A program made the position numbers and the translations under genes. From contig DEEY01000004.1 in NCBI GenBank assembly GCA_002350545.1, positions 1 to 13,502 of the forward strand: a stretch of 13,502 nucleotides of DNA, given 5' to 3'. Each line of letters starts with the position of its first letter. Positions within the stretch are counted from its first letter, which is position 1. This stretch comes from Candidatus Saccharibacteria bacterium UBA2866 (GTDB lineage Bacteria; Patescibacteriota; Saccharimonadia; Saccharimonadales; Saccharimonadaceae). This document shows, one piece after another, positions 6,727 to 13,479 of the stretch. The notes under the pieces are model-generated. The model was not told where the DNA came from and ran no database searches. It was given only the letters and a program-made list of their open reading frames with translations.

Positions 6727-7119
6727 CTTAACCAAGACTTCACCACCAAGACGATTCTTCTTCGCCTCGCGTCCAGTCATCAAACCTTTAGAGGTAGATA
6801 CAATCACCATACCTCGTCCCGACTTAACCACCGGAAGCTCATCAGCTCCAGCATAAACTCGGCGACCCGGCTTTGAAACTTTTGAAATCTCGTTAATTTT
6901 AGCAGTCATACCTGGTTCGTTAATGATTACCTTCAACATTCCGCGAGGCGTACCTTCAACTACTTCAAAGCTAGCTACGTAACCATTCTTAGCTAAAACT
7001 TCTACTACTCCAGTTTTTAGTTTAGAAGTAGGAACCAGGATTTCATTTTTACCTACCATCACTGCATTACGAATACGAGTGATAAGGTCAGCGATTTGAT
7101 CTGTAGATTGTAATGACAT
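6718..7119 (-). CDS. rpsH: 30S ribosomal protein S8
   Basis: 133 residues, normal for S8. S8 binds helix 21 of 16S rRNA in the central domain, and in E. coli it is the translational repressor of the spc operon. The start region (SLQSTDQIADLITRIRNA) and the C-terminal signature VSTSKGLMTGREAKKNRLGGEV are typical; the Ser-Thr-Ser loop contacts rRNA. The start ATG 7117-7119 has GGAGAG six bases upstream, inside the 16-base gap after rpsN. It is the last gene of this ribosomal block. rplF would normally follow, but a palindrome with terminator and two surface-protein genes intervene. Confidence 0.97.
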   Translation of the reverse strand: MSLQSTDQIADLITRIRNAVMVGKNEILVPTSKLKTGVVEVLAKNGYVASFEVVEGTPRGMLKVIINEPGMTAKINEISKVSKPGRRVYAGADELPVVKSGRGMVIVSTSKGLMTGREAKKNRLGGEVLVKVW

Positions 7120-7135
7120 ATTTCTCTCCTTTCTC

Positions 7136-7405
7136 CTACCAGCTACTCTTAGTTACACCAGGAATTTCGCCTTTCGATGCCTTTTCCCGGAAATTAATAC
7201 GTGATAAGCCAAATTGGCGCATATAGCCACGTGGGCGACCATCTAACATATCGCGGTTCTTTAATCTTGTTGGACTAGAGTTGCGTGGCAACTTCTGTAA
7301 ACCCTCAAGATCACCCTCAGCCTTAAGCGCTGCTCGTTTAGCTTTATATTTTTCGTACATTTTACGCCGCTTTTCGTCGCGTAGTACTGCAGATTTCTTC
7401 GCCAT
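7136..7405 (-). CDS. rpsN: 30S ribosomal protein S14 (zinc-free type)
   Basis: 89 residues from ATG 7403-7405. The frame extends 7 codons further upstream, but MAKKSAVLRDEKRR is the family start, with AAGGAGG in the end of rplE as ribosome site. S14 sits in the 30S head next to 16S rRNA and S3/S10. There are no cysteines and so no CxxC zinc ribbon. With the length near 90 this is the zinc-independent form. The C-terminal half, with RDMLDGRPRGYMRQFGLSR and GVTKSSW, is highly typical. It stops with TAG, as rplE does; the other complete genes here use TAA. Confidence 0.97.
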   Translation of the reverse strand: MAKKSAVLRDEKRRKMYEKYKAKRAALKAEGDLEGLQKLPRNSSPTRLKNRDMLDGRPRGYMRQFGLSRINFREKASKGEIPGVTKSSW

Positions 7406-7406
7406 A

Positions 7407-8003
7407 CTACTTGCCCTCCTTCTCAAACGGCATTCCGAAAAGTTCTAACAATTTTAGACTTCCTTCCTTTGAACCATTTTTAATAATAAACGTCACTTCA
7501 AGCCCGTGAAGCACCGACGCATCCTCAAATGTAATTTCAGGAAATACGGTTTGCTCCTTTAGACCCAAGCTGTAATTACCTTGTGCATCAAATGCCTTTC
7601 GTGGCACACCGTGAAAATCTCGCACGTGTGGCAAGGCAATATTAATCAGCCGATCCACAAATTCGTACATCTTGTCATTACGAAGAGTAGTGAGATAGCC
7701 GACCGGCGCACCCATTCCCTTCCGAATTTTAAAGGTCGCAATTGATTTTTTTGCAAGCCTTGAAGTAGCTTTCTGACCAGTAATCTTTTCAAGCGTCAGC
7801 GCCACTGTTTCAGTAAATCTTTTGTCTTCGCGTTTTTTACCAACGCCAGAAGAAATGATTACTTTTTTAAGCTCTGGAACCTGGTTGATATTTTTCAAGC
7901 CTAATTCCTTTGCAAGTTTCGCCTTTAGCTCGTTATTATAGAGAGCTTTGAGGCGTGGTTGTGCTTTGACTTCAGTCTTGGCAGCCGTTTTCTTTTCCGC
8001 CAT
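7407..8003 (-). CDS. rplE: 50S ribosomal protein L5
   Basis: 198 residues, somewhat longer than the usual 178-180 because of an N-terminal Lys/Ala-rich lead (AEKKTAAKTEVKAQ) before the conserved LKALYNNELKAKL start. L5 binds 5S rRNA in the central protuberance and touches P-site tRNA. Visible signatures are IISSGVGKKREDKR, ATFKIRKGMGAPVG, the RVKDF-type segment here ALPHVRDFHGV, and NYSLGLKEQTVFPEI. It overlaps the end of rplX by one base (TAATG) and shares the tight packing of the operon. The ribosome site AAAGGAG lies in the last codons of rplX. Confidence 0.97.
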   Translation of the reverse strand: MAEKKTAAKTEVKAQPRLKALYNNELKAKLAKELGLKNINQVPELKKVIISSGVGKKREDKRFTETVALTLEKITGQKATSRLAKKSIATFKIRKGMGAPVGYLTTLRNDKMYEFVDRLINIALPHVRDFHGVPRKAFDAQGNYSLGLKEQTVFPEITFEDASVLHGLEVTFIIKNGSKEGSLKLLELFGMPFEKEGK

Positions 8004-8302
8004 TATTTAGCTCCTTTCTTTGCTTTTTTACCAGCAGATTTGTCAACTTTTTTCACGGAAGACTTCACGGCTTTTGCCGCCTCCACTAGTTTTAGGTTCG
8101 ACAAATCAATTCCTACATGGATAGTCTTCTTACCACCGGCTGGATTTAGATACGATTTGCGCATATGACGCTCAACTACACCAATACCTTCCAGCATTGC
8201 CTTTCCAGCCGCACGATCAATCTTTACAATTTTAGCTTCTTTACCTTTGTTATCGCCGGAAATCACTAAAACTTTGTCGTTAATTTTCAAACCTTTTGCC
8301 AT
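8003..8302 (-). CDS. rplX: 50S ribosomal protein L24
   Basis: 99 residues. L24 is an early assembly protein that binds the 5' region of 23S rRNA near the exit tunnel. The KOW motif is at about residues 8-27 (NDKVLVISGDNKGKEAKI), followed by GIGVVERHMRKS. The last 25 residues or so (VKSSVKKVDKSAGKKAKKGAK) are a Lys/Ala tail, replacing the usual zinc-ribbon or plain ending. Its ribosome site GGAGG is within the last codons of rplN, and its stop overlaps the rplE start. Confidence 0.95.
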   Translation of the reverse strand: MAKGLKINDKVLVISGDNKGKEAKIVKIDRAAGKAMLEGIGVVERHMRKSYLNPAGGKKTIHVGIDLSNLKLVEAAKAVKSSVKKVDKSAGKKAKKGAK

Positions 8303-8303
8303 T

Positions 8304-8672
8304 TTAGAGTACCTCCGGTGCTAAGCTGATAATCTTTGTAAAGCCTGCGTCACGAAGTTCCCGTGGAATTGGGCCAAAGACACGCGTTCCCTTAGGGGTT
8401 TTGTCTTCGTTTACTAGCACTGCTGCATTTTCGTCAAATCGAATCGTTGAACCATCTGGGCGACGAATCGGTGCTACAGTCCGCACGATTACCGCACGCA
8501 CCACAGCTTTTTTCTTCACGTTGCCAGTCGGCGATGCTTCCTTGACTGAGCAAGTTACAATATCGCCAACTCGTGCATAACGAGCCCGTGTGCCACCAAG
8601 TACCCGGATTACTCCAAGTTCCTTAGCACCCGAGTTGTCGGCAACTTTTAATCTACTTTCTTGCTGTATCAT
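8304..8672 (-). CDS. rplN: 50S ribosomal protein L14
   Basis: 122 residues, exactly the family length. L14 forms intersubunit bridges with 16S rRNA helix 14 and pairs with L19. Typical stretches are the start MIQQESRLKVADNSGAKE, the GTRARYARVGDIV loop and the GTRVFGPIPRELRD signature. The ATG directly follows the rpsQ stop (TAAATG). Its ribosome site GGGGAGGAGG lies inside the acidic tail codons of rpsQ. It is the most conserved gene in the window and shows nothing unusual. Confidence 0.98.
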   Translation of the reverse strand: MIQQESRLKVADNSGAKELGVIRVLGGTRARYARVGDIVTCSVKEASPTGNVKKKAVVRAVIVRTVAPIRRPDGSTIRFDENAAVLVNEDKTPKGTRVFGPIPRELRDAGFTKIISLAPEVL

Positions 8673-9065
8673 TTAAGCCTCCTCCCCTTCTTCAGCCTCA
8701 TCGGCAACAGCAGCCTTAGCAGCTTCTTCAGCCGCTTTAGCTCTTTCAGCCTTTACTGCTGCGTCTGCACCGATTTTCTCAGCTTCATAAGCTTTATGAA
8801 CATCTTCTTTGAGTTCTACTGTACCCCGTGCCTTTTCAATGATTTTTACCAAAGTATAAGCTTTGGTTTTAGAAATCGGCGCAGTTTCGGCAATCTCTAC
8901 GCGGTCGCCTTTTTTCGCTTCATTCTTTTCATCGTGCGCAGTGTACTTACGTGTCTTAGTGTATTGTTTACGATAAAGTGGGTGAGTTTCTCGATTCGCA
9001 ATCGAGACGGTAATGGTCTTATCGCGCTTATCAGAAACCACAGTCCCAATCAAAGTGTGTGCCAT
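8673..9065 (-). CDS. rpsQ: 30S ribosomal protein S17 with a long helical acidic tail
   Basis: 130 residues against a usual 80-90. Residues 1-85 are the S17 OB fold that binds 16S rRNA early in assembly: TLIGTVVSDKRDKTITVSI, HPLYRKQYTKTRKYTAHDE and GDRVEIAETAPISKTKAY. The last 45 residues or so are Ala/Glu/Lys-rich, predicted helical, and end in EEAEEGEEA-type acid codons. The rpmC (L29) gene that normally lies between rplP and rpsQ is missing, with only one base between the two genes. The tail does not resemble L29. It may simply be a lineage extension; whether it takes over any contact is speculation. Confidence 0.93.
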   Translation of the reverse strand: MAHTLIGTVVSDKRDKTITVSIANRETHPLYRKQYTKTRKYTAHDEKNEAKKGDRVEIAETAPISKTKAYTLVKIIEKARGTVELKEDVHKAYEAEKIGADAAVKAERAKAAEEAAKAAVADEAEEGEEA

Positions 9066-9066
9066 C

Positions 9067-9486
9067 TTAAAACTCCTCTTTCTTAATTATTTTACATTTC
9101 ACTGGCAACTTGTGTGAAGCGAGTCTTAAAGCTTCACGCGCTTGTTCTTCAGTCACGTCAGCAATTTCAAACATCACTGTCCCAGCTTTTACCTTTGCTA
9201 CGTAAAACTGCGGTTCACCTTTACCGGAACCCATTTTTACATCGAGAGGTTTCTTGGAAACTGGCGTATGCGGGAAAATTCGAATCCAAATTTTACCACC
9301 ACGCTTCACGTAACGCGTAATTGCCTGACGGGCTGCCTCAATTTGCTTTGAGGTAATCCGTTCGTTGTCTAGCGACATCAAACCGAAGTCACCAAACGCT
9401 ACAGTATTACAACGAGTTGCGATACCTTCGTTTTTGCCTTTACGTACCTTACGATGCGGTACTTTCTTTGGTACTAATATAGCCAT
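9067..9486 (-). CDS. rplP: 50S ribosomal protein L16
   Basis: 139 residues from ATG 9484-9486. An upstream in-frame ATG at 9520-9522 lies inside rpsC and lacks a family match, whereas MAILVPKKVPHRKVRKG is the standard start. L16 sits at the A-site side of the 50S near the peptidyl transferase centre and organises tRNA accommodation. The signatures KRGGKIWIRIFPHTPVSKKP and MGSGKGEPQFYVAKV are present. One base separates it from the rpsC stop, and AAGGGGG in rpsC is the likely ribosome site. It is followed directly by rpsQ. Confidence 0.97.
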   Translation of the reverse strand: MAILVPKKVPHRKVRKGKNEGIATRCNTVAFGDFGLMSLDNERITSKQIEAARQAITRYVKRGGKIWIRIFPHTPVSKKPLDVKMGSGKGEPQFYVAKVKAGTVMFEIADVTEEQAREALRLASHKLPVKCKIIKKEEF

Positions 9487-9487
9487 C

Positions 9488-10114
9488 TTACTTTTCCCCC
9501 TTATAAATCCAAACTTTAACACCTACGATACCGGCAATAGTTGGCGCATGATGACAATAAAAGTCTACGTCTGCTCTGAGAGTATGTAGTGGCACTGAGC
9601 CTTCAATAAACTTCTCACGGCGGCTCATTTCAGCGCCGTTAAGTCGTCCTGCCACCTCGATACGCACACCTTTTGCGCCTGCGTTCATGGTGGATTGAAG
9701 TGCCATCTTTACAGCTCGGCGGAAATTCATCCGCTTACCCAACTGAAAACCAATATTCTCGGCTACTAGTTTAGCGTTTAATTCTGGTTTTTTAACTTCC
9801 TCAACATTGATTCGTACTGGACCTTCCACGATTTTTTCAATTTGCTTTTTAAGTTCATTGATACCTGCACCTTGCTTGCCAATCACGGCACCAGCCTTTG
9901 CAGTCGAAATCGTAATCGTGGTAAGATTAGCCGAACGTTCAATATTTACCCGCGCAATCGTCGGACGCGCTTTAAAGCGGTTCTCGATAATCTTGCGGAT
10001 CTCGTCGTCTTCCTTCAGCCAATGGCGAAAATCGCTCTTACGGGTAATCCATTTCGAGGACCAGTCCTTGCTGATTTGGAGACGGTAAGAGATGGGATTA
10101 ACCTTCTGACCCAT
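9488..10114 (-). CDS. rpsC: 30S ribosomal protein S3
   Basis: 208 residues from ATG 10112-10114 (MGQKVNPISYRL). An earlier in-frame ATG at 10145-10147 would overlap rplV by 32 bases and is not the family start. S3 lies at the mRNA entry tunnel of the 30S head and takes part in helicase activity. The KH domain is visible with the GxxG loop in GAVIGKQGAGI, at about residues 73-83. The C-terminal domain has RGAEMSRRE-like LNGAEMSRREKF and a HTLRADVDF segment. The tail is shorter than in E. coli (233). AAGGAG, encoded by the rplV C-terminus, is its ribosome site. Confidence 0.97.
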   Translation of the reverse strand: MGQKVNPISYRLQISKDWSSKWITRKSDFRHWLKEDDEIRKIIENRFKARPTIARVNIERSANLTTITISTAKAGAVIGKQGAGINELKKQIEKIVEGPVRINVEEVKKPELNAKLVAENIGFQLGKRMNFRRAVKMALQSTMNAGAKGVRIEVAGRLNGAEMSRREKFIEGSVPLHTLRADVDFYCHHAPTIAGIVGVKVWIYKGEK

Positions 10115-10115
10115 A

Positions 10116-10535
10116 TTACTTTTTCTCCTTTTCGGCTTTTTTGCCATCTGCCTTAGCAGCTGGTTTGTCAGCCTTCTTTACTTTTTCTTCGCCTGCGACC
10201 TCAACAAAAATGTTGGACGAAATCTTCTCATATGGTAACGCACGGCCCCTTGATGCCGGCTTATAGCGTCGCATCCTTGTACCGCTTGTTACGAAAATTC
10301 TTGCAATTCTAATAGTTTTTGGATCAATCGACACCTTCGAATTGTTTAACAAATTCGCATTTGCCGACTCCACAGCCTTCAAAACTGCTCTAGCAGCCCG
10401 ACGTGGAGTGTGTTCCAAAATCACTACTGCATCTGCTACGTAGCGATCACGCACCAAGCTAGCTACAACATTAGTTTTGCGTGGTTGCGAATCAACTCCC
10501 TTAATGTATGCATGTGCAAAATGTGTATCCGCCAT
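10116..10535 (-). CDS. rplV: 50S ribosomal protein L22
   Basis: 139 residues; the core of about 110 is standard and a Lys/Ala/Glu tail of about 25 follows (KKADKPAAKADGKKAEKEKK). L22 lines the peptide exit tunnel with its long beta hairpin, here around RIFVTSGTRMRRYKPASRGRA; the globular part has PRRAARAVLKAVESANAN. The terminal codons for EKEKK spell the AAGGAG site of rpsC. The start ATG lies two bases after the rpsS stop. Confidence 0.96.
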   Translation of the reverse strand: MADTHFAHAYIKGVDSQPRKTNVVASLVRDRYVADAVVILEHTPRRAARAVLKAVESANANLLNNSKVSIDPKTIRIARIFVTSGTRMRRYKPASRGRALPYEKISSNIFVEVAGEEKVKKADKPAAKADGKKAEKEKK

Positions 10536-10537
10536 GA

Positions 10538-10831
10538 TTATTTATCTCCCTTTGCCGCTGCAGCTTCTGCAGCTTTCTTACCACCATGACGACGAAACTT
10601 ACGAGTTGGCGCAAATTCACCAAGCTTATGACCGACCATGTTTTCTGAAACAAACACTGGGACATGTACTTTGCCGTTATGTACAGCAATTGTCCGACCC
10701 ACCATCTCTGGCGAAATCGTAGAGCTACGCGCCCAAGTTTTGATTACGGTGCGATCTTCGCTGGAAAGTGCGGCAACTTTTTTCGCGAGTTTATAGTCTA
10801 CGAATAGACCTTTCTTAAGACTCCTCGACAT
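10538..10831 (-). CDS. rpsS: 30S ribosomal protein S19
   Basis: 97 residues, near the family norm of 92. S19 is in the 30S head with S13 and contacts tRNA and bridge B1. Typical stretches are MSRSLKKGLFVDYKL, TIKTWARSSTISPEM-like VIKTWARSSTISPEM, GRTIAVHNGK and GHKLGEFAPTRKFR. The short C-terminus is Ala/Lys-rich. The start codon overlaps the rplB stop by one base (TAATG). Confidence 0.97.
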   Translation of the reverse strand: MSRSLKKGLFVDYKLAKKVAALSSEDRTVIKTWARSSTISPEMVGRTIAVHNGKVHVPVFVSENMVGHKLGEFAPTRKFRRHGGKKAAEAAAAKGDK

Positions 10832-11667
10832 TATTTCCTCTTTCCTTCGTGGCGACTGCGCACGATCATTTTATTAGTTTTCTTATTGTGACGAGTACGA
10901 TAACCCAATGTGAGCTGACCCCACGGAGTTCGTGGAGCTTTACCCGAACCATGACGACCACCATCACCACCACCGTGTGGGTGATCCGTTGCGTTCATTA
11001 CAACACCACGTACTGTTGGGCGAATACCCTTCCGGCGCCTTCGACCAGCTGCGCCAATCTTTACATTCTGATGCTGGACATTCGAAACTGTACCAATTGA
11101 AGCTTCACAGGCTGCCAAAACTTTGCGTACTTCACCAGATGGCATCTTAAGGGTAGCATAGCCATCTTCCTTTGCCATCAGCTGTGCAGAAGCACCCGCC
11201 GCTCGTACCATCTGAGCACCCCGACCCGGAGTTAATTCCACAGCATACACAAATGTACCTACTGGAATACTTTCAAGTGGCATTCTCGATGATTCTTCAA
11301 CGTCAATTTCCTTACCAGTTTTAAAAGTCGAACCCTTTGTCATTTTAGTGTCGGCCAAAACATAATAGTAAACACCATTATTGTCTTTTACCCGAGCAAT
11401 CCGAGCTGAGCGGTTTGGGTCATACTCAATTTCCTCAACCATAAAAGTAAGGTCTGCTGGTAATTTATAAGTCATGATACGATAGTGACGCTTTACCCCA
11501 CCACCACGATGTCGTACCGTAATCCGACCTTGGTTATTTTTACCCGCCTGCTGTTTTTTCGCTTTAGTCAAAGCTTTCATCGGCTTCTTAGTTGTAATTT
11601 GGTCAAAATCCTGTGTCGTCTTTTGACGCTGCGCCGGTGTAATTGGGCGGTAAGCTTTAATTGCCAT
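10831..11667 (-). CDS. rplB: 50S ribosomal protein L2
   Basis: 278 residues, the family norm. L2 is required for subunit joining and peptidyl transferase centre assembly. It has the RNA-binding OB and SH3-like domains, and the C-terminal signature DHPHGGGDGG around residue 227 contains the conserved histidine near the catalytic centre. Other signatures are TVRHRGGGVKRHYR, RTPWGQLTLGYRTR and a basic end. It overlaps rplW by one base (TAATG), and the last codons of rplW carry the AAGGAG ribosome site. There is nothing unusual beyond a Gly-Arg-His insertion-like GGRHGSGKAPRTP spacing. Confidence 0.98.
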   Translation of the reverse strand: MAIKAYRPITPAQRQKTTQDFDQITTKKPMKALTKAKKQQAGKNNQGRITVRHRGGGVKRHYRIMTYKLPADLTFMVEEIEYDPNRSARIARVKDNNGVYYYVLADTKMTKGSTFKTGKEIDVEESSRMPLESIPVGTFVYAVELTPGRGAQMVRAAGASAQLMAKEDGYATLKMPSGEVRKVLAACEASIGTVSNVQHQNVKIGAAGRRRRKGIRPTVRGVVMNATDHPHGGGDGGRHGSGKAPRTPWGQLTLGYRTRHNKKTNKMIVRSRHEGKRK

Positions 11668-12062
11668 TACTTATTCTCCTTCCCTGCATTCTTGTCGGCC
11701 TTTTTGGCTTCCTTTGCGCTGGTTTTCTTATCGTCTTCAGGCTCATCGAATACCTTAATCGAATCACCTTTCTTTAGTCTCACATACGCAAACTTTTTAT
11801 CTTTTCGGTAAGTAATACCTGGATAAGCATGTTTGCCCTTGCTAAATTTCGTTCTTTTACCTTTGCGAATCAAAGTTTTCACATCAGTCACAGTCACGTT
11901 AAACTCTTTTTCTACGAGCTTGGCAATTGCTTGTTTGCTCATAGACTTTTTCACTGAGAAAACGTAAATCCGGTTCGTTTGTTCCAAATAGCTTTTTTCA
12001 GTCGCACGTGGCTCAAGTAAATGAAGCTTTAGATTGAATTTGTTTGTTGTTTCCTCTGCCAT
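11667..12062 (-). CDS. rplW: 50S ribosomal protein L23 with Lys-rich tail
   Basis: 131 residues against about 95-100 in most bacteria. L23 lies at the tunnel exit and docks trigger factor and SRP. The conserved core runs from LLEPRATEKS to FAYVRLKKGDSIKVF, with the RNA-binding loop RKGKRTKFSKG. The last 25 or so residues (EPEDDKKTSAKEAKKADK onward) are a charged, low-complexity extension that would project from the fold. One base separates it from rplD. Confidence 0.95.
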   Translation of the reverse strand: MAEETTNKFNLKLHLLEPRATEKSYLEQTNRIYVFSVKKSMSKQAIAKLVEKEFNVTVTDVKTLIRKGKRTKFSKGKHAYPGITYRKDKKFAYVRLKKGDSIKVFDEPEDDKKTSAKEAKKADKNAGKENK

Positions 12063-12063
12063 C

Positions 12064-12666
12064 TTACTTCTCCTCTCCCATTAGCCACTTTTCGGTTGCC
12101 TTAAGTGCTGCCTCGGTAAATACAATCGCATCTGCGTTCATAATATCAAACACATTGAGGTAGGTTGCTCGTACTAGCTTCAAGTTCGCAATATTGTTAG
12201 TTGCACGAAGTGTTAGAGCATCTTTCTCTGCCACAACAAGCAATATATTTGCTTTATTGTCAACTTTATTATCTGATAGTATTTTAAGAGCTTCTTTAGT
12301 TTTACCGTTTTTTGCAGCAAAATCAGCAATTACGACTACAGCTTTATCAGCATTTTTCATCGAAAGAGCTTGACGCACGGCTAATAATTTCGAAGACTTC
12401 GCAATTTTTTTGGTAAAGTTTTCGTTGCCAGTACGACCAAACGCCACGCCACCATGTCGCCAAATTGGGTTACGAGTCGAACCAAAACGAGCACGACCAG
12501 TACCTTTTTGTCTCCACGGTTTCTTACCACCACCACGCACTTCACCACGCTTCAAAGTTTTAGCGTGCGATGAGCGTGAATTAGCAAGATATGCATCGTA
12601 GCAGAGTTTCACGAGTTCGTGGTTTTCGACCTTCAGGCCAAAAATGTCTTTGTTCAAGTTAGCCAT
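12064..12666 (-). CDS. rplD: 50S ribosomal protein L4
   Basis: 200 residues, like E. coli (201). L4 binds domain I of 23S rRNA and its long loop lines the exit tunnel. Here the loop is at about residues 39-78 and includes GGGKKPWRQKGTGRAR and WRHGGVAFG. In E. coli L4 also represses the S10 operon through a leader hairpin. The leader before rplC here has hairpins, but no direct resemblance was checked. AAAGGAG at the end of rplC is its ribosome site. Confidence 0.96.
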   Translation of the reverse strand: MANLNKDIFGLKVENHELVKLCYDAYLANSRSSHAKTLKRGEVRGGGKKPWRQKGTGRARFGSTRNPIWRHGGVAFGRTGNENFTKKIAKSSKLLAVRQALSMKNADKAVVVIADFAAKNGKTKEALKILSDNKVDNKANILLVVAEKDALTLRATNNIANLKLVRATYLNVFDIMNADAIVFTEAALKATEKWLMGEEK

Positions 12667-12667
12667 A

Positions 12668-13288
12668 TTACTCCTTTCCCTCCACGCTTACGATTCCTTT
12701 TTTCGGACCAGGCACTGCGCCTTTTAGACCAATCAAATTATTCTCCACGTCAATATAAGCCACGGTCAAATTTTTAACAGTCACTTGTTCGTGGCCCATC
12801 CGACCAGGCATCTTTCGACCTTTAAAAACTTTTTGTGGATACATCGAACCAATTGAACCAACCCGACGAATATTCCCCTTAAAACCGTGAGTGTTTCTTG
12901 ATTCGTTAAAATTATGGCGCTTCACTGTACCAGCAAAACCTTTACCTTTGCTTGTACCAGTCACCGCCACCTTGTCACCGAGGTTAAAACTTTCTACAGT
13001 AACCTTGTCACCGAGCTTCATCCCCTCTGGAATTTCCTCAACCCGAAATTCCTTGATGACTTTAGGACTTACATTATCACCAGCCTTTTTTGCGTGGCCA
13101 GTAACCGACTTGCTCAGATTCTTACCCTGACCAAAACCTACTTGCACAGCATTATAACCATCAGTGTCGGTGGTCTTTATCTGAGTCACTGTGCAGGGGC
13201 CGGCTTGAAGGATAGTTACAGGAGTAACTTCGCCTGTGTCACCGATGATCTGGGTCATACCAATCTTGGTGCCGAGAATGACTTGCAT
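12668..13288 (-). CDS. rplC: 50S ribosomal protein L3, first gene of the block
   Basis: 206 residues, the family norm. L3 is an early-binding protein whose loop reaches the peptidyl transferase centre. Signatures are LGTKIGMTQII at the start, GTSKGKGFAGTVKRHNF and GSIGSMYPQKVFKGRKMPGRMGHEQVTV. The Arg in PGRMG replaces the Gln methylated in E. coli by PrmB; Arg is also common in Firmicutes. AAAGGA lies 5 bases before the ATG. rpsJ (S10), usually just upstream, is not present before the window edge. A strong promoter and a leader of about 155 nt precede rplC, so this transcript starts here. Confidence 0.96.
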   Translation of the reverse strand: MQVILGTKIGMTQIIGDTGEVTPVTILQAGPCTVTQIKTTDTDGYNAVQVGFGQGKNLSKSVTGHAKKAGDNVSPKVIKEFRVEEIPEGMKLGDKVTVESFNLGDKVAVTGTSKGKGFAGTVKRHNFNESRNTHGFKGNIRRVGSIGSMYPQKVFKGRKMPGRMGHEQVTVKNLTVAYIDVENNLIGLKGAVPGPKKGIVSVEGKE

Positions 13289-13316
13289 CCTATTCCTTTC
13301 TTTAGTTTATATTGCC

Positions 13317-13345
13317 GATTCTATCTCTGTACATCAGATAGAATC
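13317..13345 (-). promoter_or_regulatory. 10-bp hairpin in the rplC leader
   Basis: A perfect 10-bp inverted repeat (GATTCTATCT / AGATAGAATC on the minus strand) has a 9-base loop. It sits about 15 bases upstream of the rplC ribosome site. No T-run follows, so it is not a terminator. It may be a structured 5' element, perhaps a ribosomal-protein binding site as in known S10 operon leaders. That role is inferred from position only. Confidence 0.6.
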
Positions 13346-13383
13346 ATTCTCGCAATTTTTTAATAATTTTTACACGTAAATAA

Positions 13384-13438
13384 CTAGACTTTTAGTCGGT
13401 TTCCGCTCGTGAGTTCACGGACCTCTCCTTATGTCTAG
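13384..13438 (-). promoter_or_regulatory. Closing stem around a leader domain
   Basis: CTAGAC and GTCTAG (13433-13438 and 13384-13389) can pair, enclosing about 43 bases near the 5' end of the rplC leader. Inside, GGT-CCG can pair with CGG-ACC, and CGTG with CACG in an alternative fold. The enclosed domain contains the possible 8-codon ORF and its AAGGAG site. The structure is proposed by eye, without energies. Confidence 0.4.
13392..13418 (-). CDS. Possible 8-codon leader ORF upstream of rplC
   Basis: A full AAGGAG site (13425-13430) lies 6 bases before GTG, which opens an 8-codon frame (MNSRAETD) ending in TAA. It falls inside the predicted leader, about 25 nt from the transcription start. 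Position, spacing and enclosing stem fit a regulatory leader peptide. The codons show no run of one amino acid as in classic attenuators. A chance ORF of this size is quite possible. Confidence 0.3.
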   Translation of the reverse strand: MNSRAETD

Positions 13439-13450
13439 ATTAACAAGTCA

Positions 13451-13479
13451 ATTATATCACACATTTTTCCTCTTGCCAA
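13451..13479 (-). promoter_or_regulatory. Strong promoter of the rplC-rpsH operon
   Basis: Minus-strand -35 TTGGCA (13474-13479) and -10 TATAAT (13451-13456) have a 17-base spacer, with TG one base before the -10 (extended -10). An A/T-rich block (about 13482-13500) upstream of the -35 resembles an UP element, as expected for ribosomal operons. Predicted start is near 13444, giving a leader of about 155 nt to the rplC ATG. Confidence 0.83.

Noticed and set aside
8673..8800. L29 fused to the C-terminus of S17
   Set aside because: The S17 tail is helical and charged like L29 but lacks the conserved Leu-Arg pattern of L29. It looks like a low-complexity extension.
9487..9522. Longer start for L16 (and similarly for S3 at 10115-10147 and S14 at 7406-7426)
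   Set aside because: The upstream ATGs fall inside the preceding genes, add residues not found in these families, and would bypass the well-placed ribosome sites before the family-standard starts.
186..13288. UGA recoded as glycine (as in Gracilibacteria / SR1)
   Set aside because: All genes read full length with the standard code and have no in-frame TGA. The absence of TGA stops in 16 genes is suggestive but insufficient.
13317..13345. Transcription attenuator before rplC
   Set aside because: The hairpin is strong but is followed by GGCAATATAAAC, not a T-run, so it is not an intrinsic terminator.
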